Origin: Chara braunii | Taxonomy: Eukaryota > Streptophyta > Charophyceae > Charales > Characeae | Reading direction: 5' to 3' | Assembly: GCA_003427395.1 (NCBI GenBank) | Contig: BFEA01000602.1 | Coordinates: 915,983-953,070, forward strand | Length of the DNA: 37,088 bases | In this document: positions 19,101 through 29,044 of the stretch, in pieces | How positions within the stretch are numbered: position 1 is the stretch's first letter | Layout of the letters: each line of letters opens with the position of its first letter | Translations under genes and position numbers: made by a program | Notes under the pieces: model-generated | What the model was told of the DNA's origin: nothing | The model's input: the letters and a program-made list of their open reading frames with translations, nothing else | Databases searched by the model: none

Positions 19101-20041
19101 ATGAATAATTATAGCAAGATGGACCCAGTCAGAGCGGTGTACGAAAAGGACCGCATCTGGAACCAATGCAGGAGAGCAGCAGATCTGGATTTGAGGTCTC
19201 TAAACGTGAATGGTTTGGCCTCATGCAAGCTTGAAAAACAAAATCCAATATGAGACTTGATGAGGGGGGTGGGAGGCAGAAACTGACCAAATATTGTATG
19301 TGTGCAGGAAACACACCTGATGAACACTCCAGAACACAACCGTACCCACAAAATGATCGGGCCATATAAGGCCTTCAGTGCCCCAGAACCGGGCAGCGCA
19401 GGGGTGGCCATCTGGATTCCTCCCGAATCCAGGGCGGACCCGGTGCATTGGGTGGTAGATCAGGAAGGGGGCCGATGGGTGTCTATCCCGGTCACACTGG
19501 AAATCGAAATCGTATGCATGCTTTGTGTTTACACCCCAACACCGTAAGCGAGAGGAGAACCTTTTTTGAGAACCTCAAGACGCAAATCCTGGATGGGGTT
19601 CCGGTCATTATAGCAGGGGACTGTAACGCAGCCCCGGATCGTTAGATGGACAGATGGCGAACGTCGTCCCCACCCCCGGCGTATGTGGAAGAGGATGAGC
19701 GGATAATCCACGAGCTATATCTGTCGCTAAAAGTGTTTGATTCCTTCCAAAGACTAAACCCAGATACTAGGTTCTATTCGTGCCTACGAAAGACTGGTAC
19801 TGAGAGCCACGCGAGATCTCGGATAGACTTAATTCTGATCTCGGAAGACATGGCAGGATCGCTGCTCCTAGCAACAATTTTACCTGCCAGCCCGTACCCG
19901 GGCCTAGTTCACAAAATGTGCACTGTCATCTTACCGTTTCGACAGAAACCCGACTGTGGACCTGGCTTCTACAAACTCAACACCTCTATTTTAAAACAAA
20001 ATACCTTCCAGAATTACATTAAGGACTATTGGACCTTATGA
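19101..20041 (+). pseudogene. LINE-D endonuclease
   Basis: N-terminal domain of ORF2, which would nick target DNA. From ATG 19101 the frame reaches the LNVNGL motif, then after TGA stops at 19251 and 19284 the VQETHL motif (catalytic Glu). A frameshift near 19545 leads to AGDCNAAPDR (Asp and Asn of the active site), a TAG at 19643, and SRIDLILIS (Asp). The last motif, normally Ser-Asp-His, reads Leu-Val-His, so one catalytic Asp is lost while His is kept. The domain ends at a TGA (20039). Unlike LINE-A, the N-terminal half is present. Confidence 0.8.
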
Positions 20042-21560
20042 CACACACAACGGCAGCATTTTCAGCAAGACATAGACTGGTTTAACAATGGACTGTTCTA
20101 TCTGGGTAAAAAATGTCAAGAATATTCGAAACTTCTAGCCGCGAGAAATCATCAGAAGGAAATGGAAACGCACCAACAACTGCAGCAACTGGAACACCAA
20201 GATCAACCAAACAGTTCACACAATGCTCAACACGCACTGCACACACAGCTAGAAGATTGTTTAGAAATTCAAAGGCTACAACAGCGACTCCAGACCTTTG
20301 TCACACAACGTTGGGAAGGAACACGAATAAGAGGAAGACTGACAAAGCTACAAACGGAAAGTACAATGGACAAAAAATTCTTCAGAATGGCTCGAGCACG
20401 TTCACACAGAACAACCATAGAAGCGCTATACGACCTGCAGGCCGAACACCAAGACATTGCCACCTCCTCCCCTCACTGCCTACAGATAGCCGGGTCCTTC
20501 TTGAAGGACCTGTTTACCTCAAGATATGCTCTACGGGAGAGGAACATGAGGGAGAAGGAAATTGAAGACTTTTTGAAACCCCTGGAAAAGACCCTGACGG
20601 ACCAACAACAAACGAATCTGGATCGTCCCCTGTCCAAGGAGGAAATCTGGACGGCGATGATGCAGATGGATGAAGAGAAGACCCCGGGTATAGTTGGATT
20701 TCCCAAGGAATTTGGGAGACCTTCTGGACTCAGATGGCCCCGGACCTCATGGATTTCTATCGCCATGTGTGGGACACTGGTCAGATGGGGGAGTTAGTGG
20801 GGCAAGGAATCCTGACTTTGTTACACAAAAAAAAGGACAAAATGGATATTAGAAACTACCGACCGATAACGCTGCTTACAGTGGTCTATAAAATGCTCGC
20901 AAAAGCTCTGGCGAACCGTCTAATCCCGGTCCTGGAAGACATTATTCATCCAACGCAGACCGACTTTGTTAAAGGACGCAGGATTCAGGATAATATCCTC
21001 CTGGTTAATGAACTTCTTAAGCTAACAAGGCAAGACAAGCAGAATGCGGTTGTTATCTTCTTTGATTTTGAAAAAGCGTATGCCCACGTAGATTGGCTAT
21101 TTTTAGACAAATGTATGGAAAAAATGAACATCGGACCAGTATTTCGACGATGGACCGAAATATTGCATCGCAACACCACTACGTGTGTCCAAGTCAGTGT
21201 TAGGATAACTCCAGCTTTTCCGCTGCAATGATCGGTTCGCCAAGGGGATCCTTTGACACCCTTCCTCTTCATCATTGTGATGAAAGCACTGGCTGCAAAC
21301 CTCCGTGCCAACAAAGATCTGAGGAGACTGCAGATTTTCGCCATTCCGGAAGACGCGATCCCTGTTTGCTCGATGTTTGCGGACGACTTGACTCAGACAT
21401 GACTGTCAACTGGGGAAACAAGACCAATATACAGATTAGGAGATTATTCGACCAATATACATCAGTCTCAGACATGACTGTCAACTGGGGAAACAAGACC
21501 TTAGGGTGGTGGATCCACCATCAAGGGGTGTGTCCACCGGAGCTACCACGGGTAAAATGA
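20042..21560 (+). pseudogene. LINE-D reverse transcriptase, linker to palm
   Basis: The linker is Gln/His-rich and helical (20160-20560). The RT blocks follow: MDEEKTPGIVGFPKEF, a frame change near 20740, KMDIRNYRPITLLTVVYKML, HPTQTDFVKGRRIQDNI, motif A FFDFEKAYAHVDW, then a TGA at 21229 and motif B RQGDPLTPFLF in the same frame. Motif C is Phe-Ala-Asp-Asp at 21382-21393. Just after it the frame breaks inside a local duplication (21392-21425 repeated at 21467-21500). The catalytic Asp residues are therefore present, but the frame is not open. Confidence 0.85.
21392..21500 (+). repeat. Local 34-bp duplication inside the LINE-D palm
   Basis: CTCAGACATGACTGTCAACT and the next 14 bases occur at 21392 and again at 21467. 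LINE-C has a single VSDMMVNWGSKT at this place, preceded by about 30 residues after FADDL. In LINE-D the extra copy replaces that stretch. Confidence 0.8.
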
Positions 21561-23150
21561 CTCCCCGACACGACCCCGGTTAGAGTGCTTGAAATTATGT
21601 TGACGGCGTTGGGTAAACCCGCATCAAATGATGAGTGGATCCTAAAGCCTGCTCTCAAAAAATTAGCTAATTGGAAAGACCGGCACACCTCCCTTATCGG
21701 CAGAGCACTCGCGATCAACAGTGTAATACTTGCGGCCTTGTGGTATAAATCTGCAATTTGGACCCTCAGCAAGGAGGCCGTCCGATCGCTTAAAAGGCAA
21801 CTAGTGCCCCTACTATGGAGAGGTAATGGTGATCTCTCGAACGTCATCAGCAGAGTAGTCTGGCCATCGGTGATCCAACCCAAGGCCAAAGGGGGCCTGG
21901 GGATCCTGGACCCGGACACCCAGATCGCAGCATTAACTGTCCAATGGGTTAGGAGATTGTTGTTCATTGAGCACCTCCCATGACATGCCCTGGCGCTGGA
22001 ACAGATAACTAGACTCGCCCCACAGGCACCGCAAGGACTCATCCCATTGACCTGGTTAGAAGACTGTTTTTGGCCTGTTCCAAGGCGTCCAGGTATAGAG
22101 CGAGACTCACCCCGAGATGCAGCCCGTTCGGACCTGGTTAAAGACGATTTATGAACCCGAGTCATTAAGGCCTAGCGCCAACTTCCTTTGCCCGACCAAC
22201 CTCTACCAATCAGGTGGGAGGAGGTGATGCGCCAGCCTCTTTTTGGGAACAGGAAGATAACGGACCGGTACAACGGGGTGTATCGCAGCTCAAACACCGC
22301 GTGAAACAGTTGGGTTAAAAAATGCATAATTCGAATAAAAGACATATGGGACCAGGAAGTGGGCGACTGAAAATCGGGGCCACAACTGAGAACCATAATA
22401 AAACACAGCCACAAGGTGGAGGAGAATGTTGATTTGTTGACCGCAGCAGTCCCCCTTGACTGGGTGCGCATCTTGCGCAGAGGACCACGGCTGGGGGAAG
22501 GAGATTGGGTAGCGGCCCCGAGGGACCCGGAAAATGTTGGCAATGTGGTGGAGGTAAGAACAGACGAAACACTGATAAACCTCTTCTACGTTGGCAAGGA
22601 AAATATACTCACCCGGTACCGCCCAGACGTGGTCAGATGGTGGAGAACAGCAGACCTGCACAGGATACGTGTACTGCGGGATAAAGATGTTTGCATCGCA
22701 TATAAGCCAAACACTCCCCTGATGGAGCTACCCTTGGACCCTGACGAGTGGCAGTGGGTCCCTGGGCGAAAACCCAAGACAAGGACGAAGCTAAAACTGC
22801 ACTCTCTATCAGTGAAGGCCACATATCATCTCCTTCGACCAAAAGTGAACATAAAAGATATAGTGAAGGCCCGATGGAAGTCACACCTGAAGATAGGGAA
22901 TGAGGCAATCCGCCCGATTCGATGGTTCTCTGCCACAAGGTCCGGACCTGCGAAGATGGCCTCTCTTCAATGACAGATAGAACACCTCTGCCTGCCCACC
23001 AATGACTGGGTGATAGATTGCACATACCTGGAGCAAAAAGGGCTGGCATTTCCGTGGTGCAAGTCATGCCACACCGCCTTTCCCCCCCGCACAATCCCGG
23101 AAACCATAGAGCACATATTCATGCAGTGCCCAGAGGCAATGCTGACATGA
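21561..23150 (+). pseudogene. LINE-D thumb, connector and zinc knuckle
   Basis: A single frame can be followed for about 1.6 kb, broken only by stop codons, not by indels. It gives the thumb (GRALAINSVILAALWYKSAI, GGLGILDPD), the connector (LPLDPDEWQWVPGRKP, LSVKATYHLLRP) and the knuckle at 23058-23129: Cys-Lys-Ser-Cys, then His-Ile-Phe-Met-Gln-Cys. In-frame stops are TGA at 21981, 22152, 22302, 22368, 22971 and 23148, plus TAG at 22173. Nearly all fit a lost CGA (Arg) codon. Confidence 0.8.
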
Positions 23151-23710
23151 CGATGGTGGGATAGGATCTGGACTCGGTTGAAATTGACTCCCACTGGCCA
23201 TGGGATTGGCGGGCCATCTTATGCGAGGCATGGTCCTCCCCCACCGACAACACCTTCGAAAACAACATGTTCAAGTTAGGAAGAAGAACGGTCATGTGGA
23301 CCCTCTGGAGAAAACGTTTTATACACGTTATGGACGGAGTTCGCATAACTGAGGAGGAGTCAACAGACATGATAAGGCAATACATTCAACAAGAAATCAT
23401 GGAACACTGGCAAAGAACGAAAACCCAGCTCGACCTATACCACTCAGTAAAGGACATTACACAGATAATTCACCAATTCTCTGGGGATTGGCTGGGCAGT
23501 GAGAATGGGGGCTGGATCGCATCTGTCAAATGGGAGGGTAAGCCCTCCCAGGAGGACAACAAGGTGGAATTCAGGAGGGACTACCGCATCAGAGACTGGA
23601 CTACTGTGGGTCAGGAGATCCCACTGCGACCTGCCACAGAATTCCCCGACCCTTTCCCGCCCCACCAGCTGGCGATGGTGGACATGCAATGGTACAGAGC
23701 AGACTGAATG
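23151..23710 (+). pseudogene. LINE-D ORF2 C-terminal tail
   Basis: After a frame change between 23150 and 23265, a frame of about 146 codons (23267-23707) reads RRTVMWTLWRKRFIHVMDGV and continues with charged helical sequence. It follows the zinc knuckle as the basic tail does in LINE-A and LINE-B. It ends with a TGA at 23705. Confidence 0.6.
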
Positions 23711-24169
23711 GGCGACACAAGGCGGATATGGAGAAGACGGGTACCTAGAGGACGGGTATCCTGAGGAACAGGAAGTGGCTGCTAAAGGAAACACGAAGGA
23801 TCTGGCGGTCGGGTGCAGACTGAAGAGGCGGCCCTTAACCGGTCCAACGCAAGTATCTGTTCTTCCGCCACTCATTGTAAGTCTTTGGCTTAAGAGGGAT
23901 GCTGGACCCGGGGGAGACATGCAATAGGATAAGAGTGGGCCAGCAGCATCAACAGAAGGAAGTCTCAAATAGGGGGGGTTCAGAATTTGGAAATGGGGGG
24001 AACCAGGAAGAGACAGCAGATATCTGGTGCCAGTTTCAGGGTGAAGAGGTTTCCCCCTCCCAATCTCCTGCTCAGTCAATCCCCTGGTCCCCAGGGCAAT
24101 CAATGCTGGCAGGATCATACCACACTTTTTCTGATGAGATTTTATGTGATTTGAACCTTGTATATGTAA
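23711..24169 (+). other. LINE-D 3' UTR
   Basis: Non-coding sequence after the ORF2 stop. It contains GGGATGCTGGACCCGG near 23896, a partial hairpin-module word, and the LINE-wide block CAGTCAATCCCC..GGCAATCAATGCTGG at 24075-24112. Confidence 0.6.
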
Positions 24170-24305
24170 GGGACGCTGGACCCGGTTTCCAGCAGGTGCT
24201 GCTCCCCACCAATAGATGACGAGCTGTCAGCAGCACCCACCCCATCAGGGGTTCTCCATTTATTGGTGGGGAGCAGCACCTGCTGGAAACCGTGTCCAGC
24301 GTCCC
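24170..24305. repeat. Two hairpin modules in inverted orientation
   Basis: GGGACGCTGGACCCGGTTTC starts at 24170 on the plus strand; GGGACGCTGGACACGGTTTC starts at 24305 on the minus strand. Both continue as CAGCAGGTGCTGCTCCCCAC and CAATA(G/A)ATG, so the outer 48 bp or so pair with a central spacer. The left copy sits at the 3' end of LINE-D. Confidence 0.85.
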
Positions 24306-24616
24306 ATGAATATAGGAGTAAAACAGAATAGACACACCGGGGCCATTACCCGGTTTCGGTTTGTTGTCAGTTCAACGTGTCCTAAGATAGGCCCGCGGGG
24401 CCGAGACCTCCCGTGGGGCAAACTTGAAGAGTGGTGGTGCCATTGACCCCCTCGTTCGATTTGGGTTTCCATAAGTTGACAGTAGCCAGATTACACCGAG
24501 GCAAATTCTGTTTGGTGAGTTTTTTTTTTTCTGTTTTTTTTTTTTCCCCTTTTTTAAGCTGCCTTCTCCTCATCGGGGGACAGCCATATATTTTTCTCTC
24601 ACAATCCATGTTACTT

Positions 24617-24810
24617 TTTTTTTTCTTTTTTTTTTTTAAACTCCCCTTCCAGTGCTAGTGGTGCTGATCAATGATCCCTAAACCTCCTACTGATGGCTTC
24701 CTTATGATATCCTGCCAGGCTATTTTTGGAATGTATTTCTCTTTATTGGGGTCACCCGCCTAGAGGTAAGCTCTTGCTTTTTTATTTTGTTGAGTTCAGA
24801 AATGGTGTGG
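24617..24810 (-). pseudogene. LINE fragment: RT thumb end with A tail
   Basis: On the minus strand: KARAYL, then DPNKEKYIPKIAWQDIIRKP and GGLGIID, the thumb signature seen in LINE-A, -B and -D. It passes quickly into ATCAGCACCACTAGCACTGG, the 3' end of the hairpin-tailed retroposon family, and an A-rich tail (plus-strand T run 24617-24639). Either an internally deleted LINE or two adjacent insertions. Confidence 0.5.
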
Positions 24811-24880
24811 TCAGGAATTTGTCCAGACGGACGCTACGAACCGCATCACGGAGAAGATCGAGATGTGTCGATCGTTGATC

Positions 24881-24925
24881 ATTAAGCCACCAGTACTTCC
24901 TACAGCCATGCCCGTTAACAAGCCA
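24881..24925 (-). repeat. SINE-type 3' body, copy c
   Basis: ATTAAGCCACCAGTACTTCC then TACAGCCATGCCCGTTAACA on the plus strand matches the copies at 160-280 and 30651-30690 in order and spacing. It has no visible head or tail. Confidence 0.55.
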
Positions 24926-25298
24926 CGATTTGAGGCCAGGATTGTGTTTCCTTATCTCCTCTTGTCTTTCATACTGTTGTGTGATTTGTCTCATGGCATG
25001 ACCCGTGCGATGACATGTCCTCTCAGACTCGTCGGTCTGTCTAGTCCCCACTGCAGGCGGTTCCAGTTTCGAGCCGATGGACAAGAGGATCTCCAATTTG
25101 TATTCCCCCATCACTCTGTTCGGCTCTTAGATTCCGTCCGTCTCCAGGATTGGGTCTGATTCTTCGTCATCAATACAGTCTTGCAAGCCATAGCCAAGCA
25201 GTCATCCCTGTAGTATCCCTGAAAGTTCATAGCCTTGGCCCTAGAAATCACGCCTGCATCGCCTCACGGGGTGCTCGTTTTGATTATGTCGGCTACCT
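24926..25298. other. Unassigned stretch
   Basis: No motif or repeat recognised. Two short T-rich runs lie further left at 24519-24545. Confidence 0.4.
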
Positions 25299-25395
25299 AG
25301 GGGCGCCGCACCAATAGATGGAGCCTCTCCCCAGGTGCTAGTGGTGTCTGCTCGTATCACTGTTATCAGCACCACTAACACTAGTGGGGGAAGTT

Positions 25396-25440
<45 letters not shown>

Positions 25441-25448
25441 GCGCCGCA
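25299..25448 (+). mobile_element. Short retroposon with perfect 12-bp target duplication
   Basis: AGGGGCGCCGCA occurs at 25299-25310 and 25437-25448. Between them lie about 89 bp beginning CCAATAGATGGAGCC, with GCTAGTGGTGTCTGCTC and ATCAGCACC, followed by A38. The body matches the distal part of the hairpin-tailed LINE 3' end (minus strand 541-650), so this is a 5'-truncated copy of that tail or a SINE carrying it. The perfect duplication suggests recent insertion. Confidence 0.85.
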
Positions 25449-25751
25449 GTTCTGCTGGTAATCCCCGGCCCGGACCTAGGACACGGTATAGCAAACGACT
25501 TCCACAATCTCCAATTTTCTTTGCATGATGCCATCCTTGAGCTTCGCATTTTCATGAAGTGAAGCAATAAAAAACAAAAAAGGGCCTGAAAGATGGATGC
25601 CTGCCAATTTCTGGGTCGACAAGTGCTCCGTCTGATTTTTCAGCTGTGTGCTGCCCATTGGACTGTCATCTGCCTCCTCTATGAATCAAAGAACAGCGGC
25701 TCCAGCTAATGAGATTGTTGCACACTCCTCACACATCCTACTAGTGAGGGG

Positions 25752-25845
25752 GCTACCGTCTTCCCCCGAACATAACGCACGCTTAAAATGAATGCATACA
25801 TACGGCCAAAATGAGGGTGCGTTGTGTTCGGGGGAAGACAGTAGC
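25752..25845. mobile_element. MITE family copy A, 94 bp
   Basis: Terminal inverted repeats of 29 bp with two differences: GCTACCGTCTTCCCCCGAAC at the left and its near-complement at the right end. TA dinucleotides sit at both tips, as expected for Tc1/mariner-type target duplication. No coding capacity. Confidence 0.85.
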
Positions 25846-26073
25846 TGGTAGGATTGGTATAGGGTATAGCAGCAGTGGAGATGGTGGCTCTGCTGCAGTA
25901 AGTCTTGCCGGAGTGAGGTAGAGAGGATCGATGGGAGGGTTTTCTGTGTCGGTTTTTTGAATCCTGCTTATTCCAGTCTGTCTTAGTCATTTCCTAAGTA
26001 GCTCTATTCTGAGCCAAAGCAGGGTAATGGCCCCCGTATCTCAATCTTCCAAATTCTATGTAAATTTCTATAT

Positions 26074-26162
26074 GGGATGTTGGGCCCGGTTCCCAGCACG
26101 TGCTGCTCCCCACGAATAGATTGGAGCCTTGTTTCCATTAAAAAAAAAAAAAAAAAAAAAAA
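26074..26162 (+). mobile_element. Short hairpin-headed retroposon with A tail
   Basis: Starts GGGATGTTGGGCCCGGTTCC, continues CAGCACGTGCTGCTCCCCAC, GAATAGATTGGAGCC, and ends in A23. Only about 66 bp plus tail, so it is shorter than the form at 503-680. No target duplication recognised. Confidence 0.75.
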
Positions 26163-26254
26163 GTGTTGCACACCCCGACTCCAGTAAATTAGGTCACCAT
26201 CGAGTGGAGTCAATGGACTATTGGTGGACTGGACCACTTCGTGTATGAACACGC

Positions 26255-26502
26255 CTACCATCTTCCCCCGAACATATTGCATATGCATTGTATTCGAGTT
26301 TTGAAAAAAAATAAAAATCGATGATTCAAATAGAACGCATGTGTGTTGTATTCGAATGGAAGGGCTGTTCGAATGGAACGCATGCCAGTTGTATTTGAAT
26401 AGAGTTGGAATAGAAAGCAACATTTGCCTTGTGTTCGTTTACAATGCATATGCGCTTTCGTTTACAAATGAGTATTCGCTATGTTCGAGGGAAAACGGGT
26501 AG
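26255..26502. mobile_element. MITE family copy C, 248 bp, with internal repeats
   Basis: The ends CTACCATCTTCCCCCGAACA and, reversed, CTACCCGTTTTCCCTCGAAC match MITE copies A and B. The interior is built of four to five diverged GCAT..GTTGTATTCGAATGG units that resemble the subterminal part of the ends, suggesting internal expansion. Confidence 0.75.
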
Positions 26503-26514
26503 TGGGCATGACAA

Positions 26515-26623
<109 letters not shown>

Positions 26624-26648
26624 AAAAAGAAAAAAAGAGTGTGGTAGT

Positions 26649-26822
26649 GTATACTTCCATGTTCTGGTTGAAGATTCATTCCGATTTTTCTCATCCTACA
26701 CACACACATAGACCGACATTGCCACGCATCACCAAATGAGCAAACACCGCCACAACTTAGAAATACTCACTCTATAGATTTCCATGTACTAGTGACGGAT
26801 TCAGTCTATTTTGCTCATCCTA
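26649..26822. repeat. Diverged direct repeat, period about 126 bp
   Basis: TTCCATGTTCTGGTTGAAGA..TTTCTCATCCTA (about 26656-26699) recurs as TTCCATGTACTAGTGACGGA..TTGCTCATCCTA (about 26780-26822). A CA-rich word or CT microsatellite follows each. Confidence 0.65.
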
Positions 26823-26831
26823 TGGACGCAA

Positions 26832-26892
<61 letters not shown>
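26832..26892. repeat. (CT)n microsatellite
   Basis: About 30 CT units. It marks the truncated 3' side of LINE-C: the thumb reading stops exactly where the run starts. Confidence 0.97.
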
Positions 26893-26895
<3 letters not shown>

Positions 26896-28323
26896 ATCCG
26901 GTGCGCGACCGAACAAGGATGTGGGCTTATTTCTCCAGTTGTTTAGTTTTTGTTGAGCCTGAGCGCTGATCCATTCATCATTAGTTGGTGGTCGACCCCC
27001 TGTGGTCATGGATACCACTAAGATTCTTACTGGGGCCTATTAAACGCATCCATGTAATATGTGGTACCTTGGGGGGCATCCACCTTGGTAGTGAATCCAC
27101 CATCCTTGTGTCTTGCTCCCCCAATTGACCATCATGTCGGAGACCCTAGCAAACCTTTCCATCATCTGTTGGATTTCCTCCATTTTGCGATATGTGGCTT
27201 CTACCATTATATTGAGGTCATCTGCAAACAGGGAGCACACCGAGATTGCCTCCTCCGAAATTCGTGTGATTCAGATTCTAGTAATGTTTTCAAACTTTTT
27301 GTGTTGCCCACTGGTTGGCAGCTAAAGCTTCCATAATGACCAGAAAGAAAGAGGGGGCGATTGGGTCCCCCTGGTGGACCGACCGCTCCAACCGTAGGGG
27401 TGGTGCAAAGCATCCTTTGACTTGGTTGCATGTGGTTGCGTGTCGGTGTAGGTTTCGTATCCACCGCCTAAAACATGGCCCAAAATTCATTTTTTTCAAA
27501 CATCTATCTAAAAACAGCCAATTCACATGGTCATAGGTTTTTTCAAAGTCGATGAAAATCAGGGTCGCGTTTTGACGAGAGTGTCTTGTGAGTTGGAGTA
27601 TCTCATGAACTAACAGAATATTCTCTTGTATATTTCAATTCTCCATGAAACCGGTTGGAATGGATGAACGATGTCTTCCCCTACCGGGATCATTCTGTTC
27701 GCTAAGACTTTAGACAACATTATTGTACACTATTGTGAGGAGTGTAATTGGACGGTAATTTATGGCATCCATCTCATCCCTTTTGTTATATAGGAGGGTC
27801 AGTATCCCTTGCCCCACCCTTTCTCCCATCTCACCTGTGTACCATACTTCTTTGTAGAAGTCCATAACATCTTGGCCAAAAAAATCCCACGTGCTTTCCC
27901 AAAATCCCTTAGGGAAGTCATCTATCCCAGACGCTTTCTCCTCGTTCATTTGCAGGAGGTCAGTCCATATCTCTTGCTTAAATGGTGGGGCCTCTAAGGA
28001 TTCACGCTGTTCGCGTGTCAGCGCTTTATTTACCAGTCCCAAAAATTCCTTTATTTGGCGATCATGGTCTGGACCATCCAACTTGTCCACATGCGAGGAA
28101 AAAAAGTTTTTGTAAAACTCGTATGTTATCTCAGTGCATCTGGCCGTGGTCACGGCCGGGGCTGATTCCCTTGCTTCTGGTTCATGAAGTGCCTCGATCG
28201 TGATCCTTTTGATCCGTGTGCTGGCCAGGCTGAAAAAGTGGGAATTCATCGCTCCTTCAGCTGAGAACCTGGCGACGAAGGATGCACGCCCTAGCAATCA
28301 TCCAGCGGTCCTCTCGTTTTGAA
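26893..28323 (-). pseudogene. LINE-C: RT fragment of an L1-type element
   Basis: Minus-strand ORF2 piece of the same family as LINE-D. From about 28320: a linker (NSHFFSLASTRIKRITIEAL), RT blocks (MNEEKASGIDDFPKGFWEST, DAINYRPITLLTIVYN), motif A with IDFEKTYDHVNW at about 27565-27530, motif B HQGDPIAPSFF, motif C Phe-Ala-Asp-Asp at 27228-27217, then VSDMMVNWGSKTQGWWIHYQ and the start of the thumb (KPTSLFGRA). It ends abruptly in the CT microsatellite, so thumb, connector and knuckle are missing, as are the endonuclease and ORF1. Frame changes near 28265, 27710 and 27240 make it dead. The GWWIHYQG motif is shared with LINE-D (GWWIHHQG). Confidence 0.8.
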
Positions 28324-28433
28324 TTGTGAATAGATATTATCGCGTTTCTTATTCCAAGAAAATAGTTCCAAAAATGACGTTTTTTCGAATGCTACGCCCC
28401 CTACCGTCGCCACTTTCCATTGAGCTAAGCTGT

Positions 28434-28455
28434 CTGTCTCCTTTTTTGGAGACAG
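28434..28455. repeat. 8-bp stem with T6 loop
   Basis: CTGTCTCC, TTTTTT, GGAGACAG. Perfect stem; followed 33 bp later by a T18 run (28489-28506). No gene to attach it to, so I give it no function. Confidence 0.5.
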
Positions 28456-28574
28456 CCAGTTCAACGGCCGTTGGCGTCCTTTCTGGGAGTTTTTTTTTTT
28501 TTTTTTAATGTTATTTTATTATGTTTTGAGAAATCTGTGAATTTGTTTGTACTTTGTAACTTCGCTATTTTTAT

Positions 28575-28725
28575 GCGACTTTTGAAGGACCAAAAATGAG
28601 TGAACTACGGGCAATTTGGTGCGACCTTTGAAGGACCACATATGCGTCAACTACGGGAATAGGGCAACTCTTCATAGGATCGGAGCGACTCTTCGGACGT
28701 CACGTATGTCACTCCAATTGCGGGG
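28575..28725. repeat. Degenerate 46-bp tandem repeat, 2-3 units
   Basis: GCGACTTTTGAAGGACCA..AACTACGGG at 28575 recurs at 28621; a weaker third unit starts near 28686 (GCGACTCTTCGGACG). Confidence 0.7.
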
Positions 28726-29040
28726 GTAAAAAAAAAGAAAAAAAAATTGAACTATATCTTAGACGGATTTTTTAATGCATTTCTGAATTTGAAATTCATT
28801 AAAAAAGACAGTTTCAGCCATCACACTGTTGAGCTAGGCCCACTAAACGGTGCATGTGGGACAAGGTCCCTGGGCAAGGATGAGACGCATATATCGAGAA
28901 ATGGTCCCATAAAAAAAAAAGAAAAAAGACACCCACAAAGAATCTTGAGGTGGCCTTTAGCCAAATTTTGTTTGTAACTTTGTATTGCAATTTTACACTA
29001 CATTTTATGTTTTCGGATTTTTTTGTTTTCTTTCTAGGCT
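28726..29040. other. Unassigned AT-rich stretch
   Basis: A-rich and T-rich runs with no gene or family recognised. Confidence 0.5.
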
Positions 29041-29044
29041 ACTA

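Larger units (their letters stand above)
18473..24169 (+). mobile_element. LINE-D: near full-length L1-type retrotransposon
   Basis: Plus-strand element with an ORF1-like frame (18473-19066), ORF2 from ATG 19101 (endonuclease, RT, thumb, connector, knuckle, tail, to about 23710), and a 3' UTR to 24169. It ends in the CAGTCAATCCCC / GGCAATCAATGCTGG block and is followed by the hairpin module at 24170. Total about 5.7 kb. It has no long A tail. The 5' end is not defined. It is inactivated mostly by TGA codons, with few frameshifts. Confidence 0.8.

Noticed and set aside
21229-23150. TGA used as a sense codon
   Set aside because: The TGA excess is better explained by CGA-to-TGA mutation; the element also has frameshifts, and other remnants in the window carry TAG and TAA stops.
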